Shown: positions 1 through 10,890, counted from the first letter of the stretch. The stretch: DNA of 35,610 bases from Methylophilus sp. (GCF_008015755.1 NZ_SSGF01000021.1:1-35610); one strand, 5' to 3'. Translations and numbers: made by a program. Notes: generated from the sequence alone by a model not told the origin.

Positions 1-145
1 CGGCTCCCTTGCGTTGCTCAACAAAATAAGCCGGTCACGAAACTCGCCCTGACAAGCCACACAAAACGTGGCTTGTTGCGGAGCTCAGACAGTCGCTCCC
101 TCTACTCTTATTTTGTTTCCGCTACTCAGCGTGATGGAATGGGAT
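1..145 (+). repeat. Structured intergenic repeat, module 1 (left-truncated)
   Basis: First of five related non-coding modules; its 5' part lies outside the window. It carries the conserved boxes GCGTTGCTCA (11-20), CGAAACTCGCCCT (38-50), CAGTCGCTCCC (90-100) and CGCTACTCAGCG (120-131). Two stems are perfect: 20-30 pairs with 107-117 (11 bp), and hairpin 52-60/68-76 (9 bp, 7-base loop). It is almost identical to module 5 at the right end of the window and runs tail to tail with module 2. No credible protein is encoded. What is seen is the repetition and pairing; a mobile or RNA role is inference. Confidence 0.8.
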
Positions 146-239
146 TATTCTCGCCAAACTCACATTGGCGAAGTTTGAACGGTTAAAAAAACAATTCTTT
201 TCTTAATAACCATCAAGGGTGGCAGTCGCATGGTGTTAG
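146..239. other. Spacer between inverted repeat modules 1 and 2
   Basis: Non-coding stretch joining two tail-to-tail modules. Its right half (about 170-215, an AAGTTTGAAC-like box, an A-rich run, then TTCTTTTCTT) resembles the spacer between modules 3 and 4 (about 13139-13180). This suggests the whole module-spacer-module unit was copied as one element. Confidence 0.5.
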
Positions 240-463
240 GGGTCCCCATCTGACGCGCCGAGCAACGCAGGATTGGCGGGGGCTTTCGGCCATCGGCTGT
301 CCGAATCCCGCAGCAGCTCACGCTTTGTGTGAGCTGCCAGGTTGAGTTTCGATGGCCGCCCGGCAAGCCGAGTAGCACAGGAATCAAGCGGAAGCTGGGG
401 TGCACTTTCTTTTGGTTACTTGTTCTTTGGGCAAGCAAAGAAAAGTAACTCGCTGAAAAGCGA
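240..463 (-). repeat. Structured intergenic repeat, module 2
   Basis: Complete module read on the minus strand. From its 5' end it shows a small hairpin (450-454/459-463), a larger hairpin at 416-448 with outer stem 416-420/444-448, inner stem 423-429/436-442 and the conserved loop GCTTGCCC on the minus strand, then the linker, then the two-part body. In the body, 287-295 pairs with 350-358 (9 bp) and hairpin 313-321/329-337 is perfect (9 bp). Stem sequences differ from modules 1, 3 and 5 but pairing is kept. Short ORFs across it share peptide stretches with ORFs in module 4 only because the DNA is repeated. Confidence 0.82.
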
Positions 464-575
464 AAAGCAACATCACAAACAACCACAAAACCCGCGTGGG
501 CAAAAATGCCCACGCTACAATGACCAATCTAAAGAACAACCTTTTATTGCAATCCCACCACGCCTGGATTCCACC
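464..575. repeat. Repeat flank, copy A
   Basis: This stretch matches 13459-13557 closely (AACCACAAAACCC, then GACCAATC, then GAACAACCTTTTATTGCAAT, then CACCACGCC), so the repeated unit extends past module 2. It contains a perfect hairpin, 494-502 paired with 507-515 (9 bp, AAAA loop), which is degraded in the other copy. No gene is visible. From 576 to 671 only a second hairpin is seen (622-629/637-644, 8 bp). Confidence 0.7.
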
Positions 576-671
576 CCACGCCAAAACGACACATGATGGG
601 TTGCAAATATCGAAGCAGAGAAATACAAAAAAGCACTTTGTATTAACTCTAAAAAAACATCCATCAATAAA

Positions 672-699
672 AAAGCGCCTTGATTGCTCAAGGCGCTTT
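672..699 (-). terminator. Rho-independent terminator of katG
   Basis: Perfect 10-bp inverted repeat (AAAGCGCCTT, 672-681, with AAGGCGCTTT, 690-699; 8-base loop). On the minus strand the stem runs into a T-rich tract. It lies about 20 bases beyond the katG stop codon. Confidence 0.85.
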
Positions 700-719
700 A
701 ACTTTATAACAAACAGCGA

Positions 720-2987
<2,268 letters not shown>

Positions 2988-3022
2988 TCATGATTTGAAC
3001 GCTTGTACATTTAGACCATGCT

Positions 3023-3094
3023 TTAAAAACTGGCGGCATAGGCAGCCAGTACTTCCTGCAATGACGCGCGTTCACTGCTAAGCCAAGCCAGCAT
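3023..3094 (-). CDS. Candidate 23-residue small ORF upstream of katG
   Basis: This short frame begins MLAWLSSERA and ends TAA. It is preceded by a strong AAGGAG box five bases before its ATG, better than many annotated genes have. It lies in the katG-oxyR intergenic region on the katG strand and ends about 116 bases before the katG start. The peptide is short, alanine- and leucine-rich and amphipathic in appearance, with no signal peptide. I do not recognise it. It may be a real small protein, a leader ORF for katG, or chance. Evidence is the ribosome-binding site and position only. Confidence 0.35.
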   Translation of the reverse strand: MLAWLSSERASLQEVLAAYAASF

Positions 3095-3153
3095 TGCTTC
3101 TCCTTATGAGTGCTTGTTGATGAGTAGCATTCTAACCACAGGCATTTAATTTG

Positions 3154-3199
3154 CATAATTGTATGTTTTGATATTATTGATTAATAAAATTAATGCAAT
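3154..3199. promoter_or_regulatory. Candidate operator upstream of oxyR
   Basis: Two adjacent AT-rich dyads lie 35-80 bases before the oxyR start: CATA-N4-TATG (3154-3165) and ATTG-ATTAAT-AAA-ATTAAT-G-CAAT (3176-3199). LysR-type regulators usually bind interrupted dyads of T-N11-A type near their own promoters, so autoregulation or katG activation is plausible. No full four-element OxyR consensus could be matched. The rest of the 328-base katG-oxyR gap holds only the small ORF at 3023-3094. Confidence 0.3.
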
Positions 3200-3234
3200 T
3201 AAACTATGTATCTCGTTGAGATGAGTGCAGTTTC

Positions 3235-4140
3235 ATGACCCTGATAGAGTTGAAGTTTGTATTAGCCGTGGCACAAGAACGCAATTTTCGCCGTGCCGCC
3301 GAAAAGTGTTTTGTGACGCAACCGGCCCTAAGTTTAGGCATTAAAAAGCTAGAAGAAGAATTAGGTGTCTCGTTGTTTGAGCGCAACCGCAATGAAGTCA
3401 CGCCAACCGACATTGGCGAGCAGATTATTGCGCAAGCCAATATCGTGCTGGAACAGGCCGCCAAAATTAAAGACATGGCCAAGCATGGTAATGATCCGCT
3501 CAACGGCCTGTTTAAGCTGGGCATGATTCACTCGGTCGGGCCTTACTTGCTCCCAGAGATTATTCCGCCTTTGATTAAAACAGCCCCGCAAATGCCGCTG
3601 GAGGTGGAGGAAAATATTACCGCCACCCTGGAGCAGCAACTCAAAAACGGCGTGATTGATGCCGCCGTGATTGCCTTGCCGTTTGATGTGCCGGGCATTG
3701 AAACCATCCCGCTGTACGATGAAGACTTTAACGTGGTGGTGCCGGTCAGCCACCCTTGGGCAAACCGCAAAAGCATCGATGCTGATGAGTTAAGCAATGA
3801 GAAAGTGTTATTGCTGAATACCGGCCATTGCTTTAGTAATCAGGTCACGCAGGCCTGCCCGGAATTGAGCCGCAAAGGTGAGGTGCTGCAAGGCAACTCA
3901 CTGGAGACCATACGCAATATGGTGGCATCCAACCTAGGGATTACGGTGCTGCCTGCGATGGCCACTGTTGCACGCTACCAAAATCCACTAATCCGTGTGA
4001 TCCCGTTTAGCAAACCGGCGCCTAGTCGACGCATTGCACTCGCCTGGCGTAAAAGCTTTGTGCGCACGGCCGCGATTGAGGTGTTGAAAAAAGTGATGGT
4101 TGACGTAGGGGCAGCGCAGGCGCAAGACGCGCGCCGCTAA
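3235..4140 (+). CDS. oxyR: Peroxide-responsive LysR-type regulator OxyR
   Basis: The 301-residue product has an N-terminal LysR winged helix-turn-helix (about residues 1-60, NFRRAAEKCFVTQPALSLGI) and a C-terminal LysR substrate domain. The two redox cysteines of OxyR are present at Cys199 and Cys208 (GHCFSNQVTQAC), the same spacing and numbering as in E. coli OxyR, where their disulfide switches the protein on. This separates it from generic LysR proteins. It is divergent from katG, a classical target. The start is chosen because MTLIELKFVL matches the family N-terminus. It converges with the DUF3426 gene, which ends 15 bases downstream. Confidence 0.93.
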   Translation: MTLIELKFVLAVAQERNFRRAAEKCFVTQPALSLGIKKLEEELGVSLFERNRNEVTPTDIGEQIIAQANIVLEQAAKIKDMAKHGNDPLNGLFKLGMIHSVGPYLLPEIIPPLIKTAPQMPLEVEENITATLEQQLKNGVIDAAVIALPFDVPGIETIPLYDEDFNVVVPVSHPWANRKSIDADELSNEKVLLLNTGHCFSNQVTQACPELSRKGEVLQGNSLETIRNMVASNLGITVLPAMATVARYQNPLIRVIPFSKPAPSRRIALAWRKSFVRTAAIEVLKKVMVDVGAAQAQDARR

Positions 4141-4154
4141 AGAATAAAGGGCGG

Positions 4155-5033
4155 CTAGTAGGCAATCGCGACGCGAAAGCCGGTGACCAGTTTTTCATCT
4201 ACGCCCAACAAGGCTTTGACCGCTTGCTCTTGTTGTGGCGCCAGGCCTGCGGCCACATTGACCGACGCAGGCAAATATTCAGCAGGATGCAGGGTTTTAC
4301 GCAGCACAGGCTCGTCTGCGGTGTTAGTCAGGGTCAACTCAACTTGCGGGTAGGCCTGGGCAACGGTGCCATGATTCATCAGCACACTAGAGAATATCAA
4401 CACGCCCTGCCGCTCTTTGTGCTCCTGAATATCAGCATCGTCGATGGTTAACTGGGCGATATCACGCGGCACGCTGACCTCACAATGCAACGGCTTGCAC
4501 AAAGCTTGCAATAAGGGTTTGGTTTGCGGGTAGGTGGCCGCCAGGCTGACGCGGGTGAAGTAAGTTGACTGCAAGATGAGCAATAGCACCAAGACAGCCG
4601 ACAAAATGATAAAGACGCGCTGGCTGGCCGGGCTGGTAGGGAGCGCAGGCCGCTCGTCGGCAAGCGCAATATCACGTAAAAATGCAGGAATCGCAGGCGA
4701 TGCATCTACTGCATCATGCGCCTCTCCACGCAGCGTCGGCGAAAAATCATCATCTAAAGGCAGGTCAGGGCGCACCGAAAAGTCCGGCACGGCGGCGGTA
4801 TTATCCGCATGCGCGACCTCGGCACTGACTTTGAAATAGACAGCAGCATCGCTGGCCACATCACTCGTATCGGCCACGGCTAACGCCGCAGCGGTTGATT
4901 CAACGAGGTGTGATCGCGCGTCAAACACATGGTCACATTCGCCACAGCGCACCTTGCCTGCGTAGGCCTGCAATTGTTCGTCAGTGACTTCGAATTGTGT
5001 TTGGCAGGCCGGGCAGGCCGTGATTAAGGACAT
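4155..5033 (-). CDS. Zinc-ribbon membrane protein with DUF3426
   Basis: The 292-residue product opens with an MJ0042-type zinc ribbon: Cys7-X2-Cys10 (CPAC) and Cys30-X2-Cys33 (CGEC). An acidic, low-complexity linker follows, then one membrane segment at about 140-160 (VFIILSAVLVLLLILQS) and a C-terminal DUF3426 domain. Such proteins are commonly encoded after prmA in betaproteobacteria; their role is not established. The start at 5033 (MSLITACP) is chosen over an in-frame ATG at 5060 because the family starts immediately before the ribbon. It overlaps the end of prmA by 10 bases, implying translational coupling. Topology is probably ribbon in the cytoplasm and DUF3426 outside. Confidence 0.85.
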   Translation of the reverse strand: MSLITACPACQTQFEVTDEQLQAYAGKVRCGECDHVFDARSHLVESTAAALAVADTSDVASDAAVYFKVSAEVAHADNTAAVPDFSVRPDLPLDDDFSPTLRGEAHDAVDASPAIPAFLRDIALADERPALPTSPASQRVFIILSAVLVLLLILQSTYFTRVSLAATYPQTKPLLQALCKPLHCEVSVPRDIAQLTIDDADIQEHKERQGVLIFSSVLMNHGTVAQAYPQVELTLTNTADEPVLRKTLHPAEYLPASVNVAAGLAPQQEQAVKALLGVDEKLVTGFRVAIAY

Positions 5034-5929
5034 TTTCTGGTTCCCGTCAGCAAGACCCATCCATCTTGCTGGATAGGGGCATCCATTTCAAACCACTCGG
5101 CGTAATGTGCCAGCAAAATGTCCTGCTGGCTATCTAATATGCCCGATAATGCAACTTTGCCGCCACTTTTACAAGAGGTGGCAATCACGGGCGCCAGCAC
5201 CATCAGCGCGCTGGAAAGAATATTGGCGACCACAATATCAAATGGCTCGTGCAGATAATCTGCAGAATCATAAAAAATGGCCTCTACCTGATTATTGGCG
5301 GCATTATCACGGCTGGCAATCACAGCTTGTGTGTCAATATCGACACCAATCGCGCTCTGCGCGCCCAGTTTTTTAGCGGCAATCGCCAAAATCCCCGAGC
5401 CACAGCCATAATCCAGCACATTTGCCTTGGCCAATAAGGCTTTAGGCAATTGCGCCAGCCAGCTCAAGCATAAATGCGTGGTCGGATGACTGCCGGTGCC
5501 AAAAGCCAGGCCCGGGTCCAAGACGATATTAATCGCCTCGGCATTCGGCGCTTGATGCCAGGAAGGCACAATCCACAGCTGATCAGTGACGCGTATCGGA
5601 TCAAACTGGGCTTGTGTCGCACGCACCCAGTCTTGCTCCTCAATCTGCTCCAATTGGTATTTCAAGCCATCCAGCGCTAATTCTGCCTGTACATTTGCCA
5701 GCAAGGCCTGCACATCAGCGTCAGCATCTAGCATGGCCGTGACAATATTTTGCTGCCAGATGCCTGGTGGCGGATCACCAGGCTCGCCAAAAATCGCCTG
5801 CTCGGCCAAGGTGTCTGCATGCGCGTCTTCTATGCTCACAGACAATGCACCATGTTCCATAAGCACGTCGCTGAGCGCCTCGGCCTGCGGTTCGGTCGAT
5901 TGAATTTTAAGTAACAGCCAATGCAACAT
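5024..5929 (-). CDS. prmA: Ribosomal protein L11 methyltransferase PrmA
   Basis: The 301-residue product matches PrmA in length and layout: an N-terminal substrate-recognition domain (MLHWLLLKI) and a C-terminal Rossmann methyltransferase domain with the SAM-binding motif VLDYGCGSGILAIAA and the post-motif VANILSSAL. PrmA trimethylates ribosomal protein L11 using S-adenosylmethionine. Its start overlaps the accC stop by one base (TAATG), and its end overlaps the zinc-ribbon gene, so it sits inside an aroQ-accB-accC-prmA operon, a common arrangement in this class. Confidence 0.95.
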   Translation of the reverse strand: MLHWLLLKIQSTEPQAEALSDVLMEHGALSVSIEDAHADTLAEQAIFGEPGDPPPGIWQQNIVTAMLDADADVQALLANVQAELALDGLKYQLEQIEEQDWVRATQAQFDPIRVTDQLWIVPSWHQAPNAEAINIVLDPGLAFGTGSHPTTHLCLSWLAQLPKALLAKANVLDYGCGSGILAIAAKKLGAQSAIGVDIDTQAVIASRDNAANNQVEAIFYDSADYLHEPFDIVVANILSSALMVLAPVIATSCKSGGKVALSGILDSQQDILLAHYAEWFEMDAPIQQDGWVLLTGTRKCP

Positions 5930-7278
5930 TATTTCGAGCTGATACCCAGCTTTTGCTCCAGATAGTGAATGCTGGTCCCGCCTTGCTGAAAGGCCAAATC
6001 GGCCATCAGGTCAGCATGCAGCGCGGTATTAGTTTTAATGCCTTCGACATACATCTCGGACAACGCCACGCGCATTCTGGCAATCGCCTGCTCACGGGTC
6101 GCACCATGCGTAATCAGCTTACCAATCATTGAGTCATAATGTGGTGGCACAGTATAGCCGCCATACACATGGGTATCCATGCGCACGCCAGGGCCGCCAG
6201 GCATATGAAAACGATTGATAAATCCAGGCGACGGCACAAAAGTGTAAGGATCTTCGGCGTTAATCCGGCACTCAATAGCATGACCATTCAAGACGATATC
6301 GCGTTGACGGAACGGCAATTTTTCACCGGCAGCAATAAAGATCTGCTGCTGTACCAGATCGATACCGGTGATCATTTCGGTCACTGTATGCTCTACCTGC
6401 AAACGGGTGTTCATTTCAATGAAATAGAACTCGCCGTTTTCGTACAAGAACTCAAACGTGCCTGCACCACGGTATTTAATTTTGCGACATGCCTCGGCAC
6501 AACGCTCGCCAATCTTGTCACGCACGCGGTCTGGCAGTAATGGCGAAGGCGCTTCTTCAATGATTTTTTGATGACGGCGCTGCATGGAACAGTCACGGTC
6601 ACCAAGGTAAACTGCGTTACCATGCTGGTCAGCCAGAATCTGAATCTCGATATGGCGCGGGTTTTCGAGGAACTTTTCCATGTAGACCATGGGGTTACCA
6701 AAAGCGCTTTGTGCTTCCGCTTTGGTCATATTAACCGCATTTAGCAGCGCGGCTTCGGTATGCACCACGCGCATGCCACGACCACCACCGCCACCAGCCG
6801 CTTTAATAATGACCGGATAGCCAATGCGTTTGGCCGTTCTCATCGTCTCGGCTGCATCGTCATTCAGGGCGCCATCTGAGCCAGGCACGCACGGCACACC
6901 CGCTTTTTTCATCGCGTCTTTGGCAGAAACCTTATCGCCCATTAAACGGATGGTTTCAGCACGCGGGCCAATAAATACAAAACCACTTTGTTCAACGCGC
7001 TCGGCAAAATCAGCGTTTTCAGACAAAAAGCCATAGCCAGGGTGTATCGCCTGCGCGTCTGTCACTTCGGCAGCACTGATCACCGCCGGAATATTCAGAT
7101 AACTTTTAGCTGACGGCGCCGGGCCAATACACACGGACTCATCGGCCAGTTTGACATATTTGGCGTCACGGTCGGCCTCAGAGTGCACGGCAACTGTTTT
7201 AATCCCCAACTCACGACAGGCACGCTGCACACGCAGGGCTATTTCGCCGCGGTTGGCAATCAGAATCTTCTCAAACAT
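5929..7278 (-). CDS. accC: Acetyl-CoA carboxylase biotin carboxylase subunit AccC
   Basis: ATP-grasp enzyme that carboxylates biotin carried on AccB, the first step of malonyl-CoA and fatty acid synthesis. The 449 residues match the family. Seen are the N-terminal [16 protein letters not shown], the glycine-rich ATP loop ([13 protein letters not shown]) and the catalytic block [14 protein letters not shown]. The last has Thr where I expect Pro (HPVTE) in well-known homologues, a small oddity. The ATG is preceded by GGAG at good spacing and lies two bases after the stop of a 38-codon mini-ORF that repeats its own first codons. Confidence 0.96.
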   Translation of the reverse strand: MFEKILIANRGEIALRVQRACRELGIKTVAVHSEADRDAKYVKLADESVCIGPAPSAKSYLNIPAVISAAEVTDAQAIHPGYGFLSENADFAERVEQSGFVFIGPRAETIRLMGDKVSAKDAMKKAGVPCVPGSDGALNDDAAETMRTAKRIGYPVIIKAAGGGGGRGMRVVHTEAALLNAVNMTKAEAQSAFGNPMVYMEKFLENPRHIEIQILADQHGNAVYLGDRDCSMQRRHQKIIEEAPSPLLPDRVRDKIGERCAEACRKIKYRGAGTFEFLYENGEFYFIEMNTRLQVEHTVTEMITGIDLVQQQIFIAAGEKLPFRQRDIVLNGHAIECRINAEDPYTFVPSPGFINRFHMPGGPGVRMDTHVYGGYTVPPHYDSMIGKLITHGATREQAIARMRVALSEMYVEGIKTNTALHADLMADLAFQQGGTSIHYLEQKLGISSK

Positions 7279-7280
7279 TA

Positions 7281-7397
7281 TTAACTCCGCGTCTCAATAG
7301 CCGCGTGGCTAACAGCCACGACGCAATTTAACTTCGTTGCTGCGCTGCCTACCGGCAGCTGGTCGCCGCGGTTGGCAATCAGAATTTTTTCAAACAT
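7281..7397 (-). CDS. Mini-ORF carrying a duplicated accC 5' end
   Basis: This 38-codon frame starts five bases after the accB stop and begins [11 protein letters not shown], the same 11 residues as AccC. Over those 35 bases the DNA differs from accC only at two synonymous third positions. It then diverges into sequence with two hairpins (CGTGGCT/AGCCACG and GCTGCC/GGCAGC) and ends TAA two bases before the true accC ATG. The simplest reading is an 84-base insertion at the original accC start that duplicated the first codons. It may be translated and couple accB to accC, or be a silent scar. No function can be assigned to the peptide. Confidence 0.5.
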   Translation of the reverse strand: MFEKILIANRGDQLPVGSAATKLNCVVAVSHAAIETRS

Positions 7398-7402
7398 AGC
7401 AA

Positions 7403-7855
7403 TTAACCGATCAGGAACAAAGGTTCGCCGTATTCGACAGGCTGACCATTTTCGACAAAAATCTTTTTAATCGTACCGGCAAATTCGCTCTCAATTTCAT
7501 TGAGTAACTTCATCGCCTCAATAATGCACAAGGTCTCGCCTGTATTCACGCTGCTGCCGATATCGACAAAAGACTTAGCATCAGGTGACGAAGCGCGGTA
7601 AAAAGTACCGACCATCGGCGATTTAATGATTTGGCCATCTTGCACCTCGGCCGGGGCAACAGCAGGCGCGGCGGCGGGTGCAGCTACCGGTGCAGCAGCA
7701 GGCGCGGGCGCAGCCATATATTGCGTCACCGGCGCGACACTAGGCGCCATGGCGCGACTAATACGTACTTTTTCCTCACCTTCGGTCAGTTCCAGTTCGG
7801 AAATCCCCGATTCCTCGACCAGATCAATCAGTTTTTTGAGTTTGCGTAAATCCAT
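7403..7855 (-). CDS. accB: Biotin carboxyl carrier protein AccB
   Basis: The 150-residue product carries the biotin that AccC carboxylates. N-terminal [23 protein letters not shown] is followed by an Ala/Pro-rich flexible linker (about 47-70) and a C-terminal biotinyl domain. The biotin lysine is Lys116 in EAMKLLNE, where the usual motif has EAMKMMNE or EAMKLMNE. The start at 7855 is chosen over upstream in-frame ATGs because it matches the family N-terminus. It follows aroQ by 31 bases and precedes accC with the mini-ORF in between. Confidence 0.96.
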   Translation of the reverse strand: MDLRKLKKLIDLVEESGISELELTEGEEKVRISRAMAPSVAPVTQYMAAPAPAAAPVAAPAAAPAVAPAEVQDGQIIKSPMVGTFYRASSPDAKSFVDIGSSVNTGETLCIIEAMKLLNEIESEFAGTIKKIFVENGQPVEYGEPLFLIG

Positions 7856-7886
7856 AAAAGCCTCGAATGTAAATGTTTTAATGTTA

Positions 7887-8324
7887 TTAGAGTTGTTGGA
7901 TGTAACGATATGCGGCGAAGTATCCCTCTGCGCCCAAGCCGCAAATGACGGCAGTTGCAATATCGCTGAAATAAGAGTGATGCCGGAAGGACTCTCGCGC
8001 ATGCACATTCGATAGATGCACCTCAATAAACGGCACATTGACCGCAGAAAGCGCATCACGAATAGCAATGGAGGTATGGGTGAATGCCGCCGGATTAATG
8101 ATCACATAATCAACGCGGTTCACAGAGAGAGTGTGTATTTTCTCAATGATGTCAGCTTCGGAATTGCTTTGAAAGGCTTCCAGATGCACTTGATCGGCAC
8201 GCGCCAAGGCCTGCAAACGTTGATTAATGTCTGCAAGTGTTTGACTACCGTAATGCTGCGGCTCACGGGTGCCCAGCATATTTAAATTGGGTCCGTGAAT
8301 CACCAGGATAGATTTGGCGCCCAT
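7887..8324 (-). CDS. aroQ: Type II 3-dehydroquinate dehydratase AroQ
   Basis: Converts 3-dehydroquinate to 3-dehydroshikimate in the shikimate pathway. The 145-residue product has the N-terminal [17 protein letters not shown] with the expected Arg20 and catalytic Tyr25, the [10 protein letters not shown] segment, and the substrate-binding EVHLSN. Length is normal. It heads the aroQ-accB-accC-prmA run. The 194-base gap upstream to the thioredoxin-like gene contains no gene; it has the short dyad AATTG-N6-CAATT near 8434 but no convincing promoter. Confidence 0.95.
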   Translation of the reverse strand: MGAKSILVIHGPNLNMLGTREPQHYGSQTLADINQRLQALARADQVHLEAFQSNSEADIIEKIHTLSVNRVDYVIINPAAFTHTSIAIRDALSAVNVPFIEVHLSNVHARESFRHHSYFSDIATAVICGLGAEGYFAAYRYIQQL

Positions 8325-8518
8325 TTCAGATGCCTCTCAGAGAGAAAAATACAACCTTCATGGCGTCGAAGTTTGCCGAAGTTATTGCATTTTGTCCAGC
8401 GGAATTCGCAGTTTAAAGAAAATTGAAAGTCGCTAATTGAGTCGACAATTGAAGTGGTTATGTCGCGAACAAGCGGGGATTGACAGATTAAGCATGCAAC
8501 AAAAAAGCCACCAACACT

Positions 8519-9052
8519 CTACAAATTGAGCGCTTTTTGCAGCATGTCGCGATTGACGCGACCAAAGAAAATCTGCGTCACCTCACCTTGCGCGGAGATG
8601 ACAACCGTGTAAGGCAACACCCCCTTATGATTACCCAAGGCTTCTGCCAACGGCATGCCTTCATTCTCGGCAATCAGTAGCGGGTAGCTGACCGGGGTGC
8701 TTTCAGTAAACTCGTGCACTGCCGCAGCCTCATCAATCGCCACCCCCAGAACAGCAATCTCAGGGTGCGCACTGGCGAGGGCAGAGATTTCCGGCATTTC
8801 TTCGCGGCAAGGCTCACACCAGGTGGCCCAAAAGTTCAAAATCACTGGCTTGCCCCGATATTGCGCCAAAGGGTAGGCTTTGCCGCTGTGATCAAACAGC
8901 GTGGTGGTCCATAAGGGGGCAATCTGCGTTGCACTCGGCAACGCCGAGTCGCTTGCCATCCATTGATCGCGGTTGAGATACAGCCAGCGAAAGCCGCTGC
9001 CCAGCACCACCATCAATAAAACAGTCATCACGACACGGGCAACGTTACGCAT
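8519..9052 (-). CDS. TlpA/ResA-like membrane-anchored thiol-disulfide oxidoreductase
   Basis: The 177-residue product has an N-terminal membrane anchor or uncleaved signal (about 5-20) and a periplasmic AhpC/TSA-Redoxin thioredoxin fold. The active site is Cys79-Glu-Pro-Cys82 (WATWCEPC), the pattern of TlpA/ResA/CcmG reductants. Its start overlaps the dsbD stop by eight bases, so the two are translated together. DsbD would supply electrons and this protein would reduce periplasmic cysteines. Apocytochrome c haem-binding cysteines are a plausible target in an organism that relies on periplasmic cytochromes, but that is inference. Confidence 0.88.
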   Translation of the reverse strand: MRNVARVVMTVLLMVVLGSGFRWLYLNRDQWMASDSALPSATQIAPLWTTTLFDHSGKAYPLAQYRGKPVILNFWATWCEPCREEMPEISALASAHPEIAVLGVAIDEAAAVHEFTESTPVSYPLLIAENEGMPLAEALGNHKGVLPYTVVISAQGEVTQIFFGRVNRDMLQKALNL

Positions 9053-10886
9053 GCGGCGGCACCTCTGCTTGCTTTAATACTGCCGCGGCTTGCCTGAGTT
9101 TGAGTGCCCGCACACTGCGCAAGAACCGCGCGGTCTCTTGGTAGCCTTTGATCACGGGCTGAACCTGGCCTTGTGCATTGAAAAAGACGATGCCTGGCGG
9201 GCCAAACAAGCCAAACTGCTTTAACAGCGCGGCATCTTCCGCGCGGTTATTCGTGACATCGGCCTGCAACAACAACACACCTTGCAATTCCGCCCGCACC
9301 GCAGGGTCACTAAATACAAATTGCTCATACTCTTTGCAGGAAACGCACCAGTCGGCATAAAAATCCAACATGACTGGCTGGCCATGCGCGGCTTGCAGCT
9401 GTTGCTCAAGGGCCTGCACGCTTTGCACGCGCTGAAAAGCCAATGGCTGCACGCGGGCGGATTCACCAGCGGCCAGCGCTTGCAACGGTTGCAAAGGCGA
9501 GCGCGCACCAGACCAGGCACCGATCAGCAAAGCCACGCCATATAGCAACAAGATCACAGCAAAACCTTTAAATAGGCGCTGCACCGAACTTGCTGTTGCA
9601 GGCAACGGGTCAATGGCCCGTAAGTAAATCGCAGGAACGATACAGAGGACCGCCCATAACAGCAACTGCGCGGCCACCGGCAAAATCGGGCTGACAATCC
9701 AGATTGCCACACCCAGCATTAACACGCCAAACAAGCGGCGTACCGTATTCATCCATTCGCCAGCTTTGGGCAGCAACGTCCCGGCGGATGCCCCAATTAA
9801 CAGCAAAGGCACGCCCATGCCTAAAGACAATGAAAACAGCGCCACGGCACCGAGCGTCACATCATGGGTTTGACTGATATAAAGCAGAGCACCGGCTAGA
9901 GGCGCTGCCACACAGGGGCTGATAATCAGCGCCGACATGGCGCCCATCAGAAAATCACTCAATAAGTGACCGCCTTTAAAGCGATTACTCCAGTTAAAAA
10001 AGTAGTTTTCTAGCGCGCTGGGCAATTTCAACTCATAAAACCCAAACATCGACAAAGATAGCACCACAAAAATCAGCGCGCCGCTAATGAGGGCTGCAGG
10101 CGTTTGCAAGGCGCTACTCAATAACTGCCCAGATAATCCAGCCGCCACCCCAGCCAGCGTATAGGTCAGGCACATGCCCAAGGTATAAGCGAGCGACAAG
10201 GTAAAGGCCTTGCCTCGCGACACATGCGCATTTCTACCAACAATAATGCCAGACAAAATAGGGATCATCGGGAACACGCAAGGGGTGAATGCCAGCAACA
10301 ATCCTGCGCCAAAAAAGCCAGCCACAATCTGCCACCAACGGCCAGAAGACAATAATTTGCCGGAAAATTCATCTTCGGTTTCAGTTGTTGGCTGCGCTGA
10401 TAACATCTGATTAGTATTAGGCGCAGCAGCGGCGACGGCCAATGGCAACGATTTGGTTTGTGGCGGATAACACAAGCCTTTTTCACTACAGCCCTGATAG
10501 CGCACCTGCAAGGTAGCAGGCGCCGCGCCAGCAAACGTGACCTCAGCCAGTGCGTCATGGTGAAACACCTGTTGCTCACCAAAATTGGGGTCATTTTTGG
10601 TTTCACCAGCCGGCAGCGCGATGGTTGCAGTGTCGCCAACGGGCAATACCAGTTGAATGCGCTCACGATACAAATAATGCCCGGGTGTCACCACAAACTT
10701 GAGCTGCGCGTGGCTAGCATCCACCAACCCGGCTTCGACCTTAAAGGCCTGATCCACAGGCAAAAAGTCGTCGCTGCTATCTTCAGTAAACAGTTTTGAA
10801 AATTGCGACGCCGCATGCACCGGCGACGCAGCCAGCAGCAACACCACCAGCAGCCTCACCCAGCTTCTTACCCAAAAATTGATCAA
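9045..10886 (-). CDS. dsbD: Thiol:disulfide interchange protein DsbD
   Basis: The 613-residue product has the full three-part DsbD plan that moves reducing power from cytoplasmic thioredoxin to the periplasm. A signal peptide (about 1-25, ending PVHA) precedes the alpha domain with Cys133 and Cys139 (CSEKGLCYPPQ). The multi-span beta domain has Cys203 (FTPCVFPMIP) and Cys325 (ISPCVAAPL). The C-terminal gamma thioredoxin domain has Cys514-Val-Ser-Cys517 (DWCVSCKEY). All six functional cysteines are present. It lies four bases after cutA and overlaps the TlpA-like gene, forming one unit. Confidence 0.96.
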   Translation of the reverse strand: MINFWVRSWVRLLVVLLLAASPVHAASQFSKLFTEDSSDDFLPVDQAFKVEAGLVDASHAQLKFVVTPGHYLYRERIQLVLPVGDTATIALPAGETKNDPNFGEQQVFHHDALAEVTFAGAAPATLQVRYQGCSEKGLCYPPQTKSLPLAVAAAAPNTNQMLSAQPTTETEDEFSGKLLSSGRWWQIVAGFFGAGLLLAFTPCVFPMIPILSGIIVGRNAHVSRGKAFTLSLAYTLGMCLTYTLAGVAAGLSGQLLSSALQTPAALISGALIFVVLSLSMFGFYELKLPSALENYFFNWSNRFKGGHLLSDFLMGAMSALIISPCVAAPLAGALLYISQTHDVTLGAVALFSLSLGMGVPLLLIGASAGTLLPKAGEWMNTVRRLFGVLMLGVAIWIVSPILPVAAQLLLWAVLCIVPAIYLRAIDPLPATASSVQRLFKGFAVILLLYGVALLIGAWSGARSPLQPLQALAAGESARVQPLAFQRVQSVQALEQQLQAAHGQPVMLDFYADWCVSCKEYEQFVFSDPAVRAELQGVLLLQADVTNNRAEDAALLKQFGLFGPPGIVFFNAQGQVQPVIKGYQETARFLRSVRALKLRQAAAVLKQAEVPPHA

Positions 10887-10890
10887 CGAC

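Noticed and set aside
342..596. ORFs in the repeat blocks (342-596, 384-584, 160-513, 12807-13061, 13227-13469, 13237-13515)
   Set aside because: They share peptide stretches only because the DNA is repeated. They occur in several frames of hairpin-forming sequence, lack ribosome-binding sites and have no recognisable domains.
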